Assembly: GCA_025459265.1 (NCBI GenBank)
Contig: JALOQX010000069.1
Location: 1 to 61,082 of the forward strand
Direction of reading: 5' to 3'
Length of the DNA stretch: 61,082 nt
Source: Pirellulaceae bacterium
GTDB lineage: Bacteria; Planctomycetota; Planctomycetia; Pirellulales; Pirellulaceae
A program made the translations under genes and the position numbers. The notes below the pieces were generated by a model. The model saw only the letters and a program-made list of their open reading frames with translations. It had not been told where the DNA came from and ran no database searches. Positions 26,877 through 35,650 of the stretch are shown here, in pieces (the stretch's first letter is position 1; every line of letters starts with the position of its first letter).

Positions 26877-27686
26877 TCATTTCCCGCAGTAGTCGATGCT
26901 GCGGGCGATTTCGCTCTTGAGCTTGTCCCGCGGCACGATCCGGTCGATGTACCCGTGCTCCAGCAGAAACTCACTGGTCTGGAACCCCTTGGGCAGTTCG
27001 ATCCGCAGTGTGGCCTTGATTGTCCGGGGACCGGCGAACCCGATCAGCGCTTTCGGTTCCGCAAACACCAGATCTCCCAGCGCGGCGAAACTGGCGGCCA
27101 CGCCCCCCATGGTCGGATTGGTCAGCACCGAGATGAACAACCCGCCGGCCGCGTCGAATCGCGCCAGCGCGGCCGACACCTTGGCCATCTGCATGAGCGA
27201 CAGAATGCCTTCATGCATGCGGGCGCCGCCGCCCGAACCGCTGATGATGATCAACGGCAGACGCTCCTCGGTGGCGCGTTCCACCAGCCGCGTCAACCGT
27301 TCCCCCACCACCGATCCCATGCTGCCCATGATGAACGCCGAATCGGTGACGCCAAACGCGACGCGGCGGGCCCGGATCATGCCGGTCCCGGTCAGCGCGG
27401 CGTCGGTCAGCCCAGTCCGGGCCTGCTCCTCGAGGAGCCGCTGGGCGTACGGCGTCTTGTCGCAGAACCCGAGCGGGTCGGTGGGACGCAGGTCGGCATC
27501 CCATTCCTCGAAGGTCCCGTCGTCGAGCACCTGGCGAATGCGGTCGCGCGCCGCGACATAGAAGTGGTACTCGCACTCCGGACAGACCCCTAACGAGCGT
27601 TCCACTTCCTTGCGGAAGATGATCGCTTCGCAGCCGGGGCAGCGCTGCCACAGCCCCTCCGGAACTCCACGTTTCTGTCGCTTCAT
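26877..27686 (-). CDS. accD: acetyl-CoA carboxylase carboxyltransferase subunit beta
   Basis: 269 residues. The N-terminal zinc ribbon has Cys16, Cys19, Cys35 and Cys38 (CPGC, CPEC). The crotonase-fold body has [48 protein letters not shown] and [10 protein letters not shown], all typical of the carboxyltransferase that makes malonyl-CoA for fatty acid synthesis with AccA, BCCP and biotin carboxylase. Its ATG overlaps the stop of the histidine-phosphatase-like gene by one base (ATGA), indicating translational coupling. The upstream extension of the frame lacks family similarity. AccA is not in the window. Confidence 0.95.
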   Translation of the reverse strand: MKRQKRGVPEGLWQRCPGCEAIIFRKEVERSLGVCPECEYHFYVAARDRIRQVLDDGTFEEWDADLRPTDPLGFCDKTPYAQRLLEEQARTGLTDAALTGTGMIRARRVAFGVTDSAFIMGSMGSVVGERLTRLVERATEERLPLIIISGSGGGARMHEGILSLMQMAKVSAALARFDAAGGLFISVLTNPTMGGVAASFAALGDLVFAEPKALIGFAGPRTIKATLRIELPKGFQTSEFLLEHGYIDRIVPRDKLKSEIARSIDYCGK

Positions 27687-28321
27687 CACGTCTCCGCACG
27701 GGGTTCCCGCGACTGGTCCGGGAGCCACACCGGCACCGGCTCGGCGGCTCGATGTCCCGGCGGGTGCATCTCCAGCATCTTCCAGTCCGCCGTGTCCGTT
27801 TCCGCCTGCCACAGATCGTCCAGCGGCTCGTCCGCCTGCAGCAGGCCGCGCACCACGCTGGCCATGGGCTCGGGTACGACCAGCGCGATCGTGCCGGCGC
27901 GATGCCGTTTCAAGAGCTTCGTGACGGCCCGCCGCGCCCGCTCGCGCGCGGCCTGCACCGACTCGCCCTCCGGCGGGCACACCAGTTCGGGGAACTCACG
28001 GCAGTGCCGATAGGTCCTCGGCTGCGTCTGCCGCACCTCGTCGATCAGTTTGCCGTGCCACAGGCCGTGGTTGAGGTTCTGCAACTGCGCCACGACCTTG
28101 ACCTTCAAGCCGCGGTCGCGCGCCAACGCCTCCGCCGTCTGCAACGCCGATTGACACTTGGCCGCGTAAATCGCCTCGATCGGCGCCGCCGCCAGTTCGC
28201 GCACGGTTCGTGCCACCTGTTCCGCGCCGGTCACGCTCAGCGGGATATCCAGCGATCCCTTGATGCGTCCCTGATCGTCCAGATCGGTGGCACCCGGCTG
28301 GACCAGGACAATCCGTACCAT
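27686..28321 (-). CDS. histidine phosphatase-like protein lacking catalytic residues
   Basis: 211 residues with the phosphoglycerate-mutase-like fold pattern ([48 protein letters not shown]). The defining RHG is Gln8-Pro9-Gly10, so the phospho-accepting His and its Arg are absent. The second catalytic His site (normally SHG) reads [11 protein letters not shown], the middle Arg is missing ([10 protein letters not shown]), and the acid site reads LNHGLWHG. It is therefore probably inactive as a phosphatase or mutase and may bind a partner or ligand. The frame is intact and overlaps neighbours tightly: rpe upstream and accD downstream. ATG 28339 (ATGA with the rpe stop) is an alternative start. 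Confidence 0.82.
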   Translation of the reverse strand: MVRIVLVQPGATDLDDQGRIKGSLDIPLSVTGAEQVARTVRELAAAPIEAIYAAKCQSALQTAEALARDRGLKVKVVAQLQNLNHGLWHGKLIDEVRQTQPRTYRHCREFPELVCPPEGESVQAARERARRAVTKLLKRHRAGTIALVVPEPMASVVRGLLQADEPLDDLWQAETDTADWKMLEMHPPGHRAAEPVPVWLPDQSREPRAET

Positions 28322-28335
28322 ACTTGTTCGCGTCC

Positions 28336-29028
28336 TCATGAAGAAGCGGTCGCCAGGCGGCCGAGTCGCTGGAGCGCCGCAGCGTAATCGCCGGACCCGA
28401 GGATGGCCGAGCCGGCCACCAACAGGTTGGCGCCCGCCGCTGCACAGCGGCCAATGGTCACCTCGTTGATCCCGCCGTCGACTTCCAGCAACACGTCGTC
28501 GCGAACCAGCCGCCGCAAGTGCCGCAGCCGGCTCACCGCGATCTCGTCAAACTCCTGCCCCCCAAAACCCGCCGGTACGCTCATCACCAACACCACGTCG
28601 CACTCGTCAAGATGGGGCTCGATTCGCGCCACGTCAGTGGCTGGATTGAGCGAGATGCCGCACGCGGCCCCGGTGTCTCGAATCTGCCGCAGGACGTCGC
28701 GGGGCTGCTCCAGCGCTTCGATGTGCACCGTCAGACAGTCGGCACCTGCTGCGAAAAACTGCGCGATGTAACGCTGCGGCTGGCAGATCATCAAGTGCAC
28801 ATCCAACGGCAGTGCCGTCGAGCGCCGTACCGCCTCCACCACGGGCAGGCCGAACGACAAGTTGGGCACCAGGCATCCGTCCATCACATCCAGATGCAGG
28901 GCCGCCGCCCCCGCCTGCTCGAGCCGTTCCACTTCGCGGGCCAACTGCCCGAAATCGGCTGACAACAGCGACGGCAAGACCACCGGCTGGTGCGTGCGCA
29001 AACTCAGAAATTGATCACGTCGCGACAT
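28336..29028 (-). CDS. rpe: ribulose-phosphate 3-epimerase
   Basis: 230 residues, normal length. It interconverts ribulose 5-phosphate and xylulose 5-phosphate in the pentose phosphate pathway. Family strings: LPSLLSADFGQL, ALHLDVMDGCLVPNLSFG, PLDVHLMICQP, GISLNPATDV, VLVMSVPAGFGGQ and LEVDGGINEVTIG. The metal and acid/base residues (His and Asp in LHLDVMDG, His in DVHLM, Asp in EVDGGI) are intact. The start MSRRDQ is the only in-frame ATG close to the family N-terminus; no strong ribosome binding site is seen. It heads a minus-strand run with the histidine phosphatase-like gene and accD. Confidence 0.94.
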   Translation of the reverse strand: MSRRDQFLSLRTHQPVVLPSLLSADFGQLAREVERLEQAGAAALHLDVMDGCLVPNLSFGLPVVEAVRRSTALPLDVHLMICQPQRYIAQFFAAGADCLTVHIEALEQPRDVLRQIRDTGAACGISLNPATDVARIEPHLDECDVVLVMSVPAGFGGQEFDEIAVSRLRHLRRLVRDDVLLEVDGGINEVTIGRCAAAGANLLVAGSAILGSGDYAAALQRLGRLATASS

Positions 29029-29576
29029 CGAGGAGCATCCCGCATGAACATGCGCAGCAGGGCAGCAGGCAGTCAGACTTCCGACGATAACTTCCAGCCG
29101 GCGTTTCGCGCCGCTCCCTCTCCAAAACTCCCGGCCCGGCGGCACGCCGCGTGCCGCATCAGGTCCAGCCGCAATGGGAACATGCTCCGAGTCAGGCCTC
29201 GTCAGCGCGGGTCAGAATGGCGAGATTCTAGCAGTCCGTGCCAGCAACGTCAGTACGTCTTTTGGACGGTCGCTGTAAGTGATTATTTCCAAAGCGCTTA
29301 CGAAATACACCCGGCCACGGGCCGTACCCCACCGCCCCCCAACGCGTGCGTCGAGCCGCGGCCCGGGCTGCAGCCGGCGCGGCTGACACGACGGGCCTGG
29401 GTAGTTGAATGGCCGAACATCTTTACGCTGGCTGCAGTTGCGGATTTGTTCCGCGAAAAGGCCATTCGGATCATAGGACCAGCCTCTCATGGACACACAG
29501 AGACGCGGAGAGGCAGGCGAACGGGGCTGGTGCTCTGTGGCTCCGTGCCTCCCTGAGAGAAAATCGCGTGCGGCTC
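29029..29576. other. long intergenic region
   Basis: About 550 bases between rpe and scpB with no supported gene. An element around 29485-29560 (CACACAGAGACGCGGAGAGG, then GCTCTGTGGCTCCGTGCCTC) contains a short inverted CACAGAG/CTCTGTG pair and reads as a stop-poor peptide on both strands, as intergenic repeats elsewhere in this window do. Promoter elements for rpe should be here but I cannot place them. Confidence 0.5.
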
Positions 29577-30338
29577 TCAATCCAGGTCCTGGCTCAGCGG
29601 CAGTTCGTCCAGACTGCTCAGCCCGAAGAGTTCGAGGAAGCGGTCGGTCGTCGCGTACCGGGGCGTGCGAGGTTTCTTCTGCGGCCGGTCGAGCCGGAGC
29701 AATCGGCGGCGCACGAGCTGTGCCAGGATGGCCCCGCAGGGACGACCTCGCAACTGCTCGATCTGGGCCCGCGTGAGTCCCTGCTGGTAGGCGACGATCG
29801 CCAGCACATCCACGGCGGCCTGCGAGAGTCGCGCTTCCCGGACACGGCCGTAAAACACGTTCCGCAGCGCGGCCAGCTCGTCGTGCAGCACCAGTCGGTA
29901 CCCCGCACCCGCCGACACGATGTGAAACGCGTGGCCGTGTTCCGCGTAGGTCTGGTTCAAGTCGCGGACCAGTTCTTCGACTTCCCGCGCCGGCACCCCG
30001 CGCATCAGCTGGGCGATCTGTTCGGCCGTCAGGGGCTCGTTGCCCGGATGCCCGACAAACAGGATCGCCTCGACGATCGATCGCGGGCAGAGGTCGCAGA
30101 CCTCGTCCTCGCTCCCGGTGTCGGGGGTCGTTTCGAGGATCTCGGCGAGTGAGCCGGGGGGAGCCTCGATGGGGCGTTCGTACGGATCGGCGCCCTTGCC
30201 CAGCAGCTGGGCGTAGGCCGCCGAAAGTTCCTCCAGGGAAATGCCCTGATCGTCCGGCACCGACTCGAACTGATCCAACCCCAGCTCGGTCTCCGGCTGC
30301 GGCCGGTCCGGTTCGCGCCCCCGCGGTGTGCTCACCAT
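29577..30338 (-). CDS. scpB: segregation and condensation protein B
   Basis: 253 residues. The two winged-helix domains are clear: SIVEAILFVGHPGNEPLTAEQIAQLM, GYRLVLHDELAALRNVFYG, then RLSQAAVDVLAIVAYQQGLTRAQIEQLRG with LLRRLLRL-type wing and YATTDRFLELFGLSSLDELP. The first 90 residues are an acidic extension not seen in short ScpB proteins. It partners ScpA and SMC in chromosome condensation. Its start overlaps the stop of the sugar epimerase gene by 7 bases, so it is the last gene of a sugar-metabolism run. Confidence 0.92.
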   Translation of the reverse strand: MVSTPRGREPDRPQPETELGLDQFESVPDDQGISLEELSAAYAQLLGKGADPYERPIEAPPGSLAEILETTPDTGSEDEVCDLCPRSIVEAILFVGHPGNEPLTAEQIAQLMRGVPAREVEELVRDLNQTYAEHGHAFHIVSAGAGYRLVLHDELAALRNVFYGRVREARLSQAAVDVLAIVAYQQGLTRAQIEQLRGRPCGAILAQLVRRRLLRLDRPQKKPRTPRYATTDRFLELFGLSSLDELPLSQDLD

Positions 30339-31180
30339 CGCTCTGCGACCTGCCGTTTCATGAAGGCCAGTCCGTCGCGGGCCAGCTGTTCCTCCGATTC
30401 GTACATCCGCCGCCAGATCTTGGTGGCGGCCACGAGTTCCGGGAGCGCGAGCCCAAAGGCCTCGATCATCAGCCAGCCGTCGTATCCCACGGCGTGGAGC
30501 GTATCGAAGGTGGCCCGCCAGTTGACGCTGCCGGTGCCGGGCGTACTGCGATCATTCTCGGAAATGTGGACGTGGGTCAGCACGTCCGCGCAGGCCCGCA
30601 CCGACTGCTCGGTGTTCTTCTCCTCGATGTGCGCATGAAACGTGTCGTACATGGCGCGGCAGTGCGAGTGATTGACGGCCTGGACGAAGCGGGCCGAGTC
30701 GGCGTGCGTGTTGAGAAAATAGCACTCGAACCGGTTCAGACACTCGATCCCCAGCGTGACGCCGACCTGCTGCGCGTACTCGGCCACCTGCGACATCGAT
30801 TCCACCCCCCACTGCCACTCGTCGGCCGTGGGCCCCCGTCCGGTGAAGTAGCCGAGCGCCGAGTGGAACGGGCCGACCAGGTGCGTGCAGCCGGCGGCCT
30901 GGCAACAGTCGAGGGCGCGTTTGTTGTTGGCCACGCCCGCGGCGCGGCAGGCCGGGTCGGGACTGATGGGGTTGTCGCCTTCACCTCGGACCGTGACCGC
31001 CGTACGTTGCAGGCCGAGGTCATCCAGGTGGCGCGCCCAGGCCGCGTACTTCTCGACCGTCAGGTTGAACATCGGCAGTTCCACCCCGTCGTAGCCCATG
31101 GCCTTCAGCCGCTCCAGGACCGGCAGCAGATCGTCGTGCAGGTCGCCCGTCCACAACAGCAAGTTCATCCCGAATTTCAT
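30332..31180 (-). CDS. sugar 3-epimerase of the D-tagatose/D-allulose epimerase family
   Basis: 282 residues, TIM-barrel. The four metal ligands of D-tagatose 3-epimerase are all found at a constant offset: Glu146 (IECLNRFE), Asp179 (MYDTFHAHIEE), His205 (THVHISEND) and Glu240 (MIEAFG). These strings (ECLNRFE, DTFHAHIEEKN, SENDRSTPGTG) are strongly typical of the ketose 3-epimerase group, which epimerises free ketohexoses at C3. The true substrate is unknown. Its start overlaps the stop of the unknown-protein gene upstream by 4 bases, and its stop overlaps the scpB start. Confidence 0.85.
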   Translation of the reverse strand: MKFGMNLLLWTGDLHDDLLPVLERLKAMGYDGVELPMFNLTVEKYAAWARHLDDLGLQRTAVTVRGEGDNPISPDPACRAAGVANNKRALDCCQAAGCTHLVGPFHSALGYFTGRGPTADEWQWGVESMSQVAEYAQQVGVTLGIECLNRFECYFLNTHADSARFVQAVNHSHCRAMYDTFHAHIEEKNTEQSVRACADVLTHVHISENDRSTPGTGSVNWRATFDTLHAVGYDGWLMIEAFGLALPELVAATKIWRRMYESEEQLARDGLAFMKRQVAERW

Positions 31181-31854
31181 GTGCGTTCTCCAGCATTTCC
31201 GGGCTCGGAATCGTCCGTCAGCAGTTCACCGGCGCGCTGCCGCACGCGCTGCCGCGCACCAGGCAGCGCGGCCAGGATCGTCGCAGGCAAGGGACGCAGT
31301 CGGACGCGCCGCATGACACGATTGAGGCGTAAGAGCAGTTTGGCATCGTCCAGATAGTCGTACAAGAACCGCTCGCGGCAAAACAGGCAGATCAGGCCGG
31401 CCAGCCCCGGCGCCGGGCCGGTCGTCATGAGGGCGACGGCCCGCGCCACCAGGTTGGGGTCGATCACCGCCAGGGCGGCGTAGTACTGATCGAGCCGTCG
31501 CACGTCGCGTTCGATCAGCGCGGCGTCCAGGAGGATCTCGACCAGAATGTGCCCCAGGAAGCTGGGGCGAAAGCCGGGGTCCCCCGCCAGCTGTTCGCGG
31601 GCGAGCACGGTCAGTTCCAGGCTGAGCTCGGCAAAGGCGCGGGTGCGATGAAACCAGCGGTCGTCGTCGTGGTGTCGCACCACGCCGGCCGCCAGGGCCG
31701 CCCGGCGCGGATCGGCATCCTGCACCCACGGCCGCGCCAGCCGGGCCCGGGCGCGCACGCGGCGATCCACCACGCTCAACCACTCCGGCACCGCCGTCCC
31801 GGCCAGGAAATACGGCTCCTGCACGTGGTCGTAGCCGTGGGCAAAGTAGTTCAT
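31177..31854 (-). CDS. unknown protein, faintly like ACP phosphodiesterase
   Basis: 225 residues. The start MNYFAHGYDHV, the AGVVRHHDDDRWFHRTRAF segment and the SFLGHILVEILLDAAL helix recall the AcpH (DUF479) family, where an MNFLAH start, a His/Asp-rich segment and a FLGHYL-like helix occur. The match is by eye and weak, so function is unassigned. The C-terminal third is basic and Leu-rich. It is tightly packed in the sugar module: 27 bases downstream of the Gfo/Idh gene and overlapping the epimerase start by 4 bases. Confidence 0.72.
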   Translation of the reverse strand: MNYFAHGYDHVQEPYFLAGTAVPEWLSVVDRRVRARARLARPWVQDADPRRAALAAGVVRHHDDDRWFHRTRAFAELSLELTVLAREQLAGDPGFRPSFLGHILVEILLDAALIERDVRRLDQYYAALAVIDPNLVARAVALMTTGPAPGLAGLICLFCRERFLYDYLDDAKLLLRLNRVMRRVRLRPLPATILAALPGARQRVRQRAGELLTDDSEPGNAGERT

Positions 31855-31881
31855 GACCGGTCCGCACGGCAGAGGTGGCCG

Positions 31882-33045
31882 TCAGGCGACGTCGACCCAC
31901 TGCCCGCTCTGGGCACTGGCCAGCACGGCATCGCACACCTGCTGGGTCCGCAGGCCCGAACGGAAATCGGGCTGGGCCGGCTGCCCCGTCGCCATGCCCT
32001 GCAGGTAGTCGGCGATCGTGTGCACGAACGTGTGTTCGTATCCGACGGTGCAGCCCGGCACCCACCACTTCTTCATGTACGGATGCTCGAAGTTCGTCAC
32101 ATGGATCCGCTGCCAACCGGTCAGGTGATCTTCGACCTTCTTGCCGGTGGCCGGGTCCGCATAGCGGAAGTAGTCCAGGTACTGCGGGTCTTCCAGATCG
32201 AAGAACACGCTGCCCGCTTCTCCGTTCAACTCGAACGTGTTGTAGTTCTTGCGGCCGCGGGCGTAGCGGGTGCTTTCGAACGTTCCCATCGAGCCGTTCT
32301 CGAACACCGCCAGGAACATGCAGGCGTCGTCGATCTTGACCGGCTCCACTTTCCCGGTGTCCTGGTGCAGCCGCTCCCTGACGAAGGTCTCGGTCTTGGC
32401 GACGACGCGGCGGATGGGCCCGTTGAGCCATTCGGCGGTATCGATCGAATGGGCCAGCAGATCTCCCGTCACGCCGGAGCCGGCGGTCTTGGCGTCCAGG
32501 CGCCACAGCGCGGCGCCACCTTGCGGGACGTCGGCCGAGATGGTCCAGTCCTGCAGGTACGTGGCGCGGTAGTGGAACGGCCGGCCGATCCGGCCCTCGT
32601 CGATCAGTTGCTTGGCCAGCGAGATGGCAGGGACGCGGCGGTAATTGAAGCAGACGAGGTTCGCCACACCAGCCTTCTCGACAGCCGCCACCATCTCCTG
32701 CGCCTCGGCCGCGGTCATGGCCAGCGGCTTCTCGCAGATGATGCTCTTGCCGGCCGCCGCCGCGGCCAGGACGATCTCCTTGTGCGTCACGTTGGGCGTG
32801 CAGATGTCGATCTGGTCGATGTCCGGGCGAGCGATCAGCTTGCGCCAGTCCGACTCATACGACTCAAACCCCCACGTGTCGGCGAAGGCTTTCAGTTTGT
32901 CCTCGGGCTCGAGCGCGCAGATGGCCTTGAGGACCGGCTGCCGGGGGAGGGGACTGAAGAAGTTCCCGACCTTCCGGTAGGCGTTCGAATGCGCGCGGCC
33001 CATAAAACCCATGCCGATAATGCCGACGTTCAGTGGTGTTGCCAT
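31882..33045 (-). CDS. Gfo/Idh/MocA family oxidoreductase
   Basis: 387 residues. Rossmann motif [13 protein letters not shown] at the N-terminus binds NAD(P); [17 protein letters not shown] and the [14 protein letters not shown] motif (catalytic Lys) follow; the C-terminal sheet domain has [19 protein letters not shown] with its conserved His. The family oxidises or reduces sugars and inositols. No signal peptide of the twin-arginine type is present, so it is cytoplasmic. Neighbouring epimerases suggest a keto-sugar or inositol-like pathway, but the substrate cannot be read from sequence. Confidence 0.9.
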   Translation of the reverse strand: MATPLNVGIIGMGFMGRAHSNAYRKVGNFFSPLPRQPVLKAICALEPEDKLKAFADTWGFESYESDWRKLIARPDIDQIDICTPNVTHKEIVLAAAAAGKSIICEKPLAMTAAEAQEMVAAVEKAGVANLVCFNYRRVPAISLAKQLIDEGRIGRPFHYRATYLQDWTISADVPQGGAALWRLDAKTAGSGVTGDLLAHSIDTAEWLNGPIRRVVAKTETFVRERLHQDTGKVEPVKIDDACMFLAVFENGSMGTFESTRYARGRKNYNTFELNGEAGSVFFDLEDPQYLDYFRYADPATGKKVEDHLTGWQRIHVTNFEHPYMKKWWVPGCTVGYEHTFVHTIADYLQGMATGQPAQPDFRSGLRTQQVCDAVLASAQSGQWVDVA

Positions 33046-33175
33046 GGCTTTCGCGACCTCCCAGTGGATGACGTACAGATAGAATCTTCAACGGCGTTGC
33101 CACGCCGGCTACCGTGCGCCGCACAGGCGCGGCGGGCTCCGCCGCCCGCACTCAACCCGACGGCCTGGTCGACAT

Positions 33176-34108
33176 TCACCCGTAGGTGCGGATCAGGTCA
33201 TCCAGCGCCGCCTTGCACTTGGCCGTGGCGTCCCAGGCGTTCGGCCAGAAACACAGATCGATCGTCCACCAATCGTCCGGGCAGCCGGCCTCGACGATGG
33301 CCGGCATGAATTCGGGGAAGTCCAGCTTCCCCTCGCCGAACGGCGGATGCGTGCTGGTCTTGTGCTCGTTGATCGTGCCGTCCGAGTCGATCAGGTGGAG
33401 CCGGCCGATCTTGCCCCGCAGCCGCTGGGCCAGCTCGCGAATCCCGCCGGGCAGCGTCTCCGGCTGACCCGGCTGCCGCCGGCCGTGGACGGCCACGTTG
33501 TCGGCGTGGCAGGTGTCGAACATGACGTAGAAGTTGTCATGGCCCACGCCGTCCAGGACGCGCTGGATGTCGCTCGGCTTGTTGAACGCGAAACCGGGCT
33601 CGAACTCCCACACCACGCGGATGCCGCAGTCGGCGGCCTGCTGGGCGGCTTGCCGCCAGGTGTGGCAGACCCGCTCGAGCGCCGCGTCGTACGCGACCTG
33701 ACGTGTGACCTGTTCGGGCCGTGTTTCGCCCGGCACCTCGCCCAACACCCAGGGGTCTTCGGTCGTGTCCACGCGGATCACGTCGATCCCCAGATCCTGG
33801 CAGAAGGCCAGATTCTTGCCGAACGTCGCCAGATACGACTTGTTGTCCGGGGCCGTGATCAGCCGTTCGCCCCACAGATCAGCGGCTAACCCACTGCAGC
33901 CCATGCCGCGGGACACCCATAATTCCCGCACCGCCGCGCGCTGGTCCGGCGTGGCCAGTTGGTCCGGGTTCGGGTGGATGCCGAACCCGCCCAGCTCCAG
34001 GCCGTCGAATCCCAGCCGGTGCAGCCCGTGGACAACGTCCTCAAACCCGATCGGTTCCTTCTGATTGAACAGAAACGCCCAGGTCCCAATCGAAGTGCGT
34101 TTGGACAT
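33176..34108 (-). CDS. sugar phosphate isomerase/epimerase family (TIM barrel)
   Basis: 310 residues of the xylose-isomerase-like TIM-barrel superfamily. Strands and metal-site strings: LGFDGLELGGFGIHPNP, IDVIRVDTTEDP, IRVVWEFEPGFAFN (Glu), YVMFDTCHADNV (Asp, His), IGRLHLIDSDGTINEHKT (His, Asp) and WWTIDLCFWPN near the end. Such proteins epimerise, isomerise or dehydrate sugars and inositols (for example IolE-type). It lies between the cupin and Gfo/Idh genes on the same strand, with 27 and 130 bases between. Substrate unknown. Confidence 0.88.
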   Translation of the reverse strand: MSKRTSIGTWAFLFNQKEPIGFEDVVHGLHRLGFDGLELGGFGIHPNPDQLATPDQRAAVRELWVSRGMGCSGLAADLWGERLITAPDNKSYLATFGKNLAFCQDLGIDVIRVDTTEDPWVLGEVPGETRPEQVTRQVAYDAALERVCHTWRQAAQQAADCGIRVVWEFEPGFAFNKPSDIQRVLDGVGHDNFYVMFDTCHADNVAVHGRRQPGQPETLPGGIRELAQRLRGKIGRLHLIDSDGTINEHKTSTHPPFGEGKLDFPEFMPAIVEAGCPDDWWTIDLCFWPNAWDATAKCKAALDDLIRTYG

Positions 34109-34135
34109 GGTGCTTACCCTTTCCGCTGCAAGCTG

Positions 34136-35377
34136 TTACTTCTTGTAGTCACCCACGTTGGGAACGTTGGCGTGCACATCCGGACCGAAATACCGCAGGC
34201 CCACCAGCGGTTCGCTGCCGGTGTTGACGACTTCGACGCCGGCCTGCGCGGCCTCGAACGTGATGAAGACCTCGTCTTCCGTCTCCGCGCCAAACCGGAT
34301 CATGGCGGGCGTCTGCAGGTTGAGCTTGCCCAGCGAACCTTTCCCCTGCACCGTGATCCAGCCGCTGGCGCCGGGATCCCGAATGGTGCAGCGGGCACCC
34401 GGTTCGAGTGTCAATTCTTTGGCACTGAACAGCTGCTTCCCGTCGATCCGGCCGTAGACAATCCACTTGTCGACCCAGCCCGGTCCCTGCGCCGCGACAA
34501 TCGGTTCGAGATACGTGTGCTCCTTGAAGTGCGTATCGACGTTCTTCTCCCAGTCGAGCTGTTCGATGATGTAGTCCAGGTCGTGCTTCTTGTCCTCCGG
34601 CACGTCCTTGACGCACAGCGACCAGGGCACCTCGCGCCCCTCCACCAGCGACTGGAACATGCCGAACACGTCGCTGCCCCACTGCGGTTCGTAGGTGCAC
34701 AGCGACCCGGGCGCGTGCAGCACGCCCGGCGGGATCAACCAGCCGCTCCCGCGCTTGAGCCGGTACGCCCGCGACAGGTCCAGGATCCCATTGTCCCCCT
34801 TGCTCCAGTTCTCCAGGCACTGGCGGAGCTGGGCCTTGGTCGTGCCCGGCTCGAGTCCCATGAACGTGTAGCAGAAGTTGTTGTCGACGTTGTTGTACTG
34901 CGGCGAAAAGTAGTAACTTTCCGGCTTCCCTTCCTGACCCGTCAACCGGGCGTGCTCTTGCTTCTGGTGCATGTGGTGCGGGATGGGCCCCATGTTGTCG
35001 AAGAATTTGGAGTAGACCGGCCAGCGCTGGTATTCGTTCCACATGGCCTGGCCGATCAGGCGCGGGCCCGCCGCCGCGACGGCGTCCTTGAGCGTGAACT
35101 GCTGCCCGCCGAAACTGACAAAACTCAACCCTTCGTGCCACACGCGTCCCTGGTTGGCGGCTTCGGTCGTGCTGGCAAACCACCGCTCGTCAATGCCCCC
35201 GCGCTCCGCCCCGTACGCATACAGATCGTCCGGGTGCAGCTTCAGGCGGCGTCCGGGATGCAGGAAGCTGCGGGGCACCCAGGTGGGGGTGAGCCGCAAC
35301 AGGCCGCCGCTCGCCGACAGGGCCTGCTCAAGTACCGAACCCACCGCGCCGCCTTGAATCACGTTGGTCGCAATCAT
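34136..35377 (-). CDS. phosphomannose isomerase-like cupin protein
   Basis: 413 residues. A metal-binding cupin patch PHHMHQKQEHA (about residues 130-140) and a downstream GWLIPPGVLHAPGSL with its His resemble class I mannose-6-phosphate isomerases, though overall architecture differs and the family is not one I can name. A second strand-rich domain follows (FSAKELTLEPGARCTIRDPG, WITVQGKGSL), as in bicupins. It likely isomerises or binds a sugar. It is the first minus-strand gene of the sugar module, and its start faces the aldose-1-epimerase-like gene across 273 bases. Confidence 0.78.
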   Translation of the reverse strand: MIATNVIQGGAVGSVLEQALSASGGLLRLTPTWVPRSFLHPGRRLKLHPDDLYAYGAERGGIDERWFASTTEAANQGRVWHEGLSFVSFGGQQFTLKDAVAAAGPRLIGQAMWNEYQRWPVYSKFFDNMGPIPHHMHQKQEHARLTGQEGKPESYYFSPQYNNVDNNFCYTFMGLEPGTTKAQLRQCLENWSKGDNGILDLSRAYRLKRGSGWLIPPGVLHAPGSLCTYEPQWGSDVFGMFQSLVEGREVPWSLCVKDVPEDKKHDLDYIIEQLDWEKNVDTHFKEHTYLEPIVAAQGPGWVDKWIVYGRIDGKQLFSAKELTLEPGARCTIRDPGASGWITVQGKGSLGKLNLQTPAMIRFGAETEDEVFITFEAAQAGVEVVNTGSEPLVGLRYFGPDVHANVPNVGDYKK

Positions 35378-35650
35378 CGTTGTCCTCCCGAAACCATGGT
35401 GTGGCAGAACCCGTCGCGAACGCCAGTCCCGCCGCTGGCGGGTCCGCGTGCCCCGGGGACTTCTGGACCGTGTTTTTTGTCCCCTGCTTTGTATTCACTT
35501 TGGCACACGCTCGCAAGTAACGCCCGCAGAAATCGCGCTGCCGAGGCGCGCGACTGGTCAGGCGCCGCGCCGCACCGTACATTGATACCCGCGGCGGGCG
35601 CTGCCGCCGCGTACCCGCACCGCCCCCTTCGGCAGACAGGAGCGCCGTCC
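35378..35650. other. divergent intergenic region of the sugar module
   Basis: About 270 bases between the cupin gene (minus) and the DUF4432-like gene (plus), so both promoters should lie here. AGGAG at 35638-35642 is the ribosome binding site of the plus-strand gene. I see no clear palindromic operator. Confidence 0.5.

Noticed and set aside
27686-28321. Frameshift or decay of the histidine phosphatase gene
   Set aside because: The frame is uninterrupted and overlaps both neighbours in the usual way, so the replaced residues look stable rather than a recent pseudogene.
29212-29580. Minus-strand gene of 122 codons in the rpe-scpB gap
   Set aside because: No ribosome binding site, and it translates a repeat-like intergenic element.
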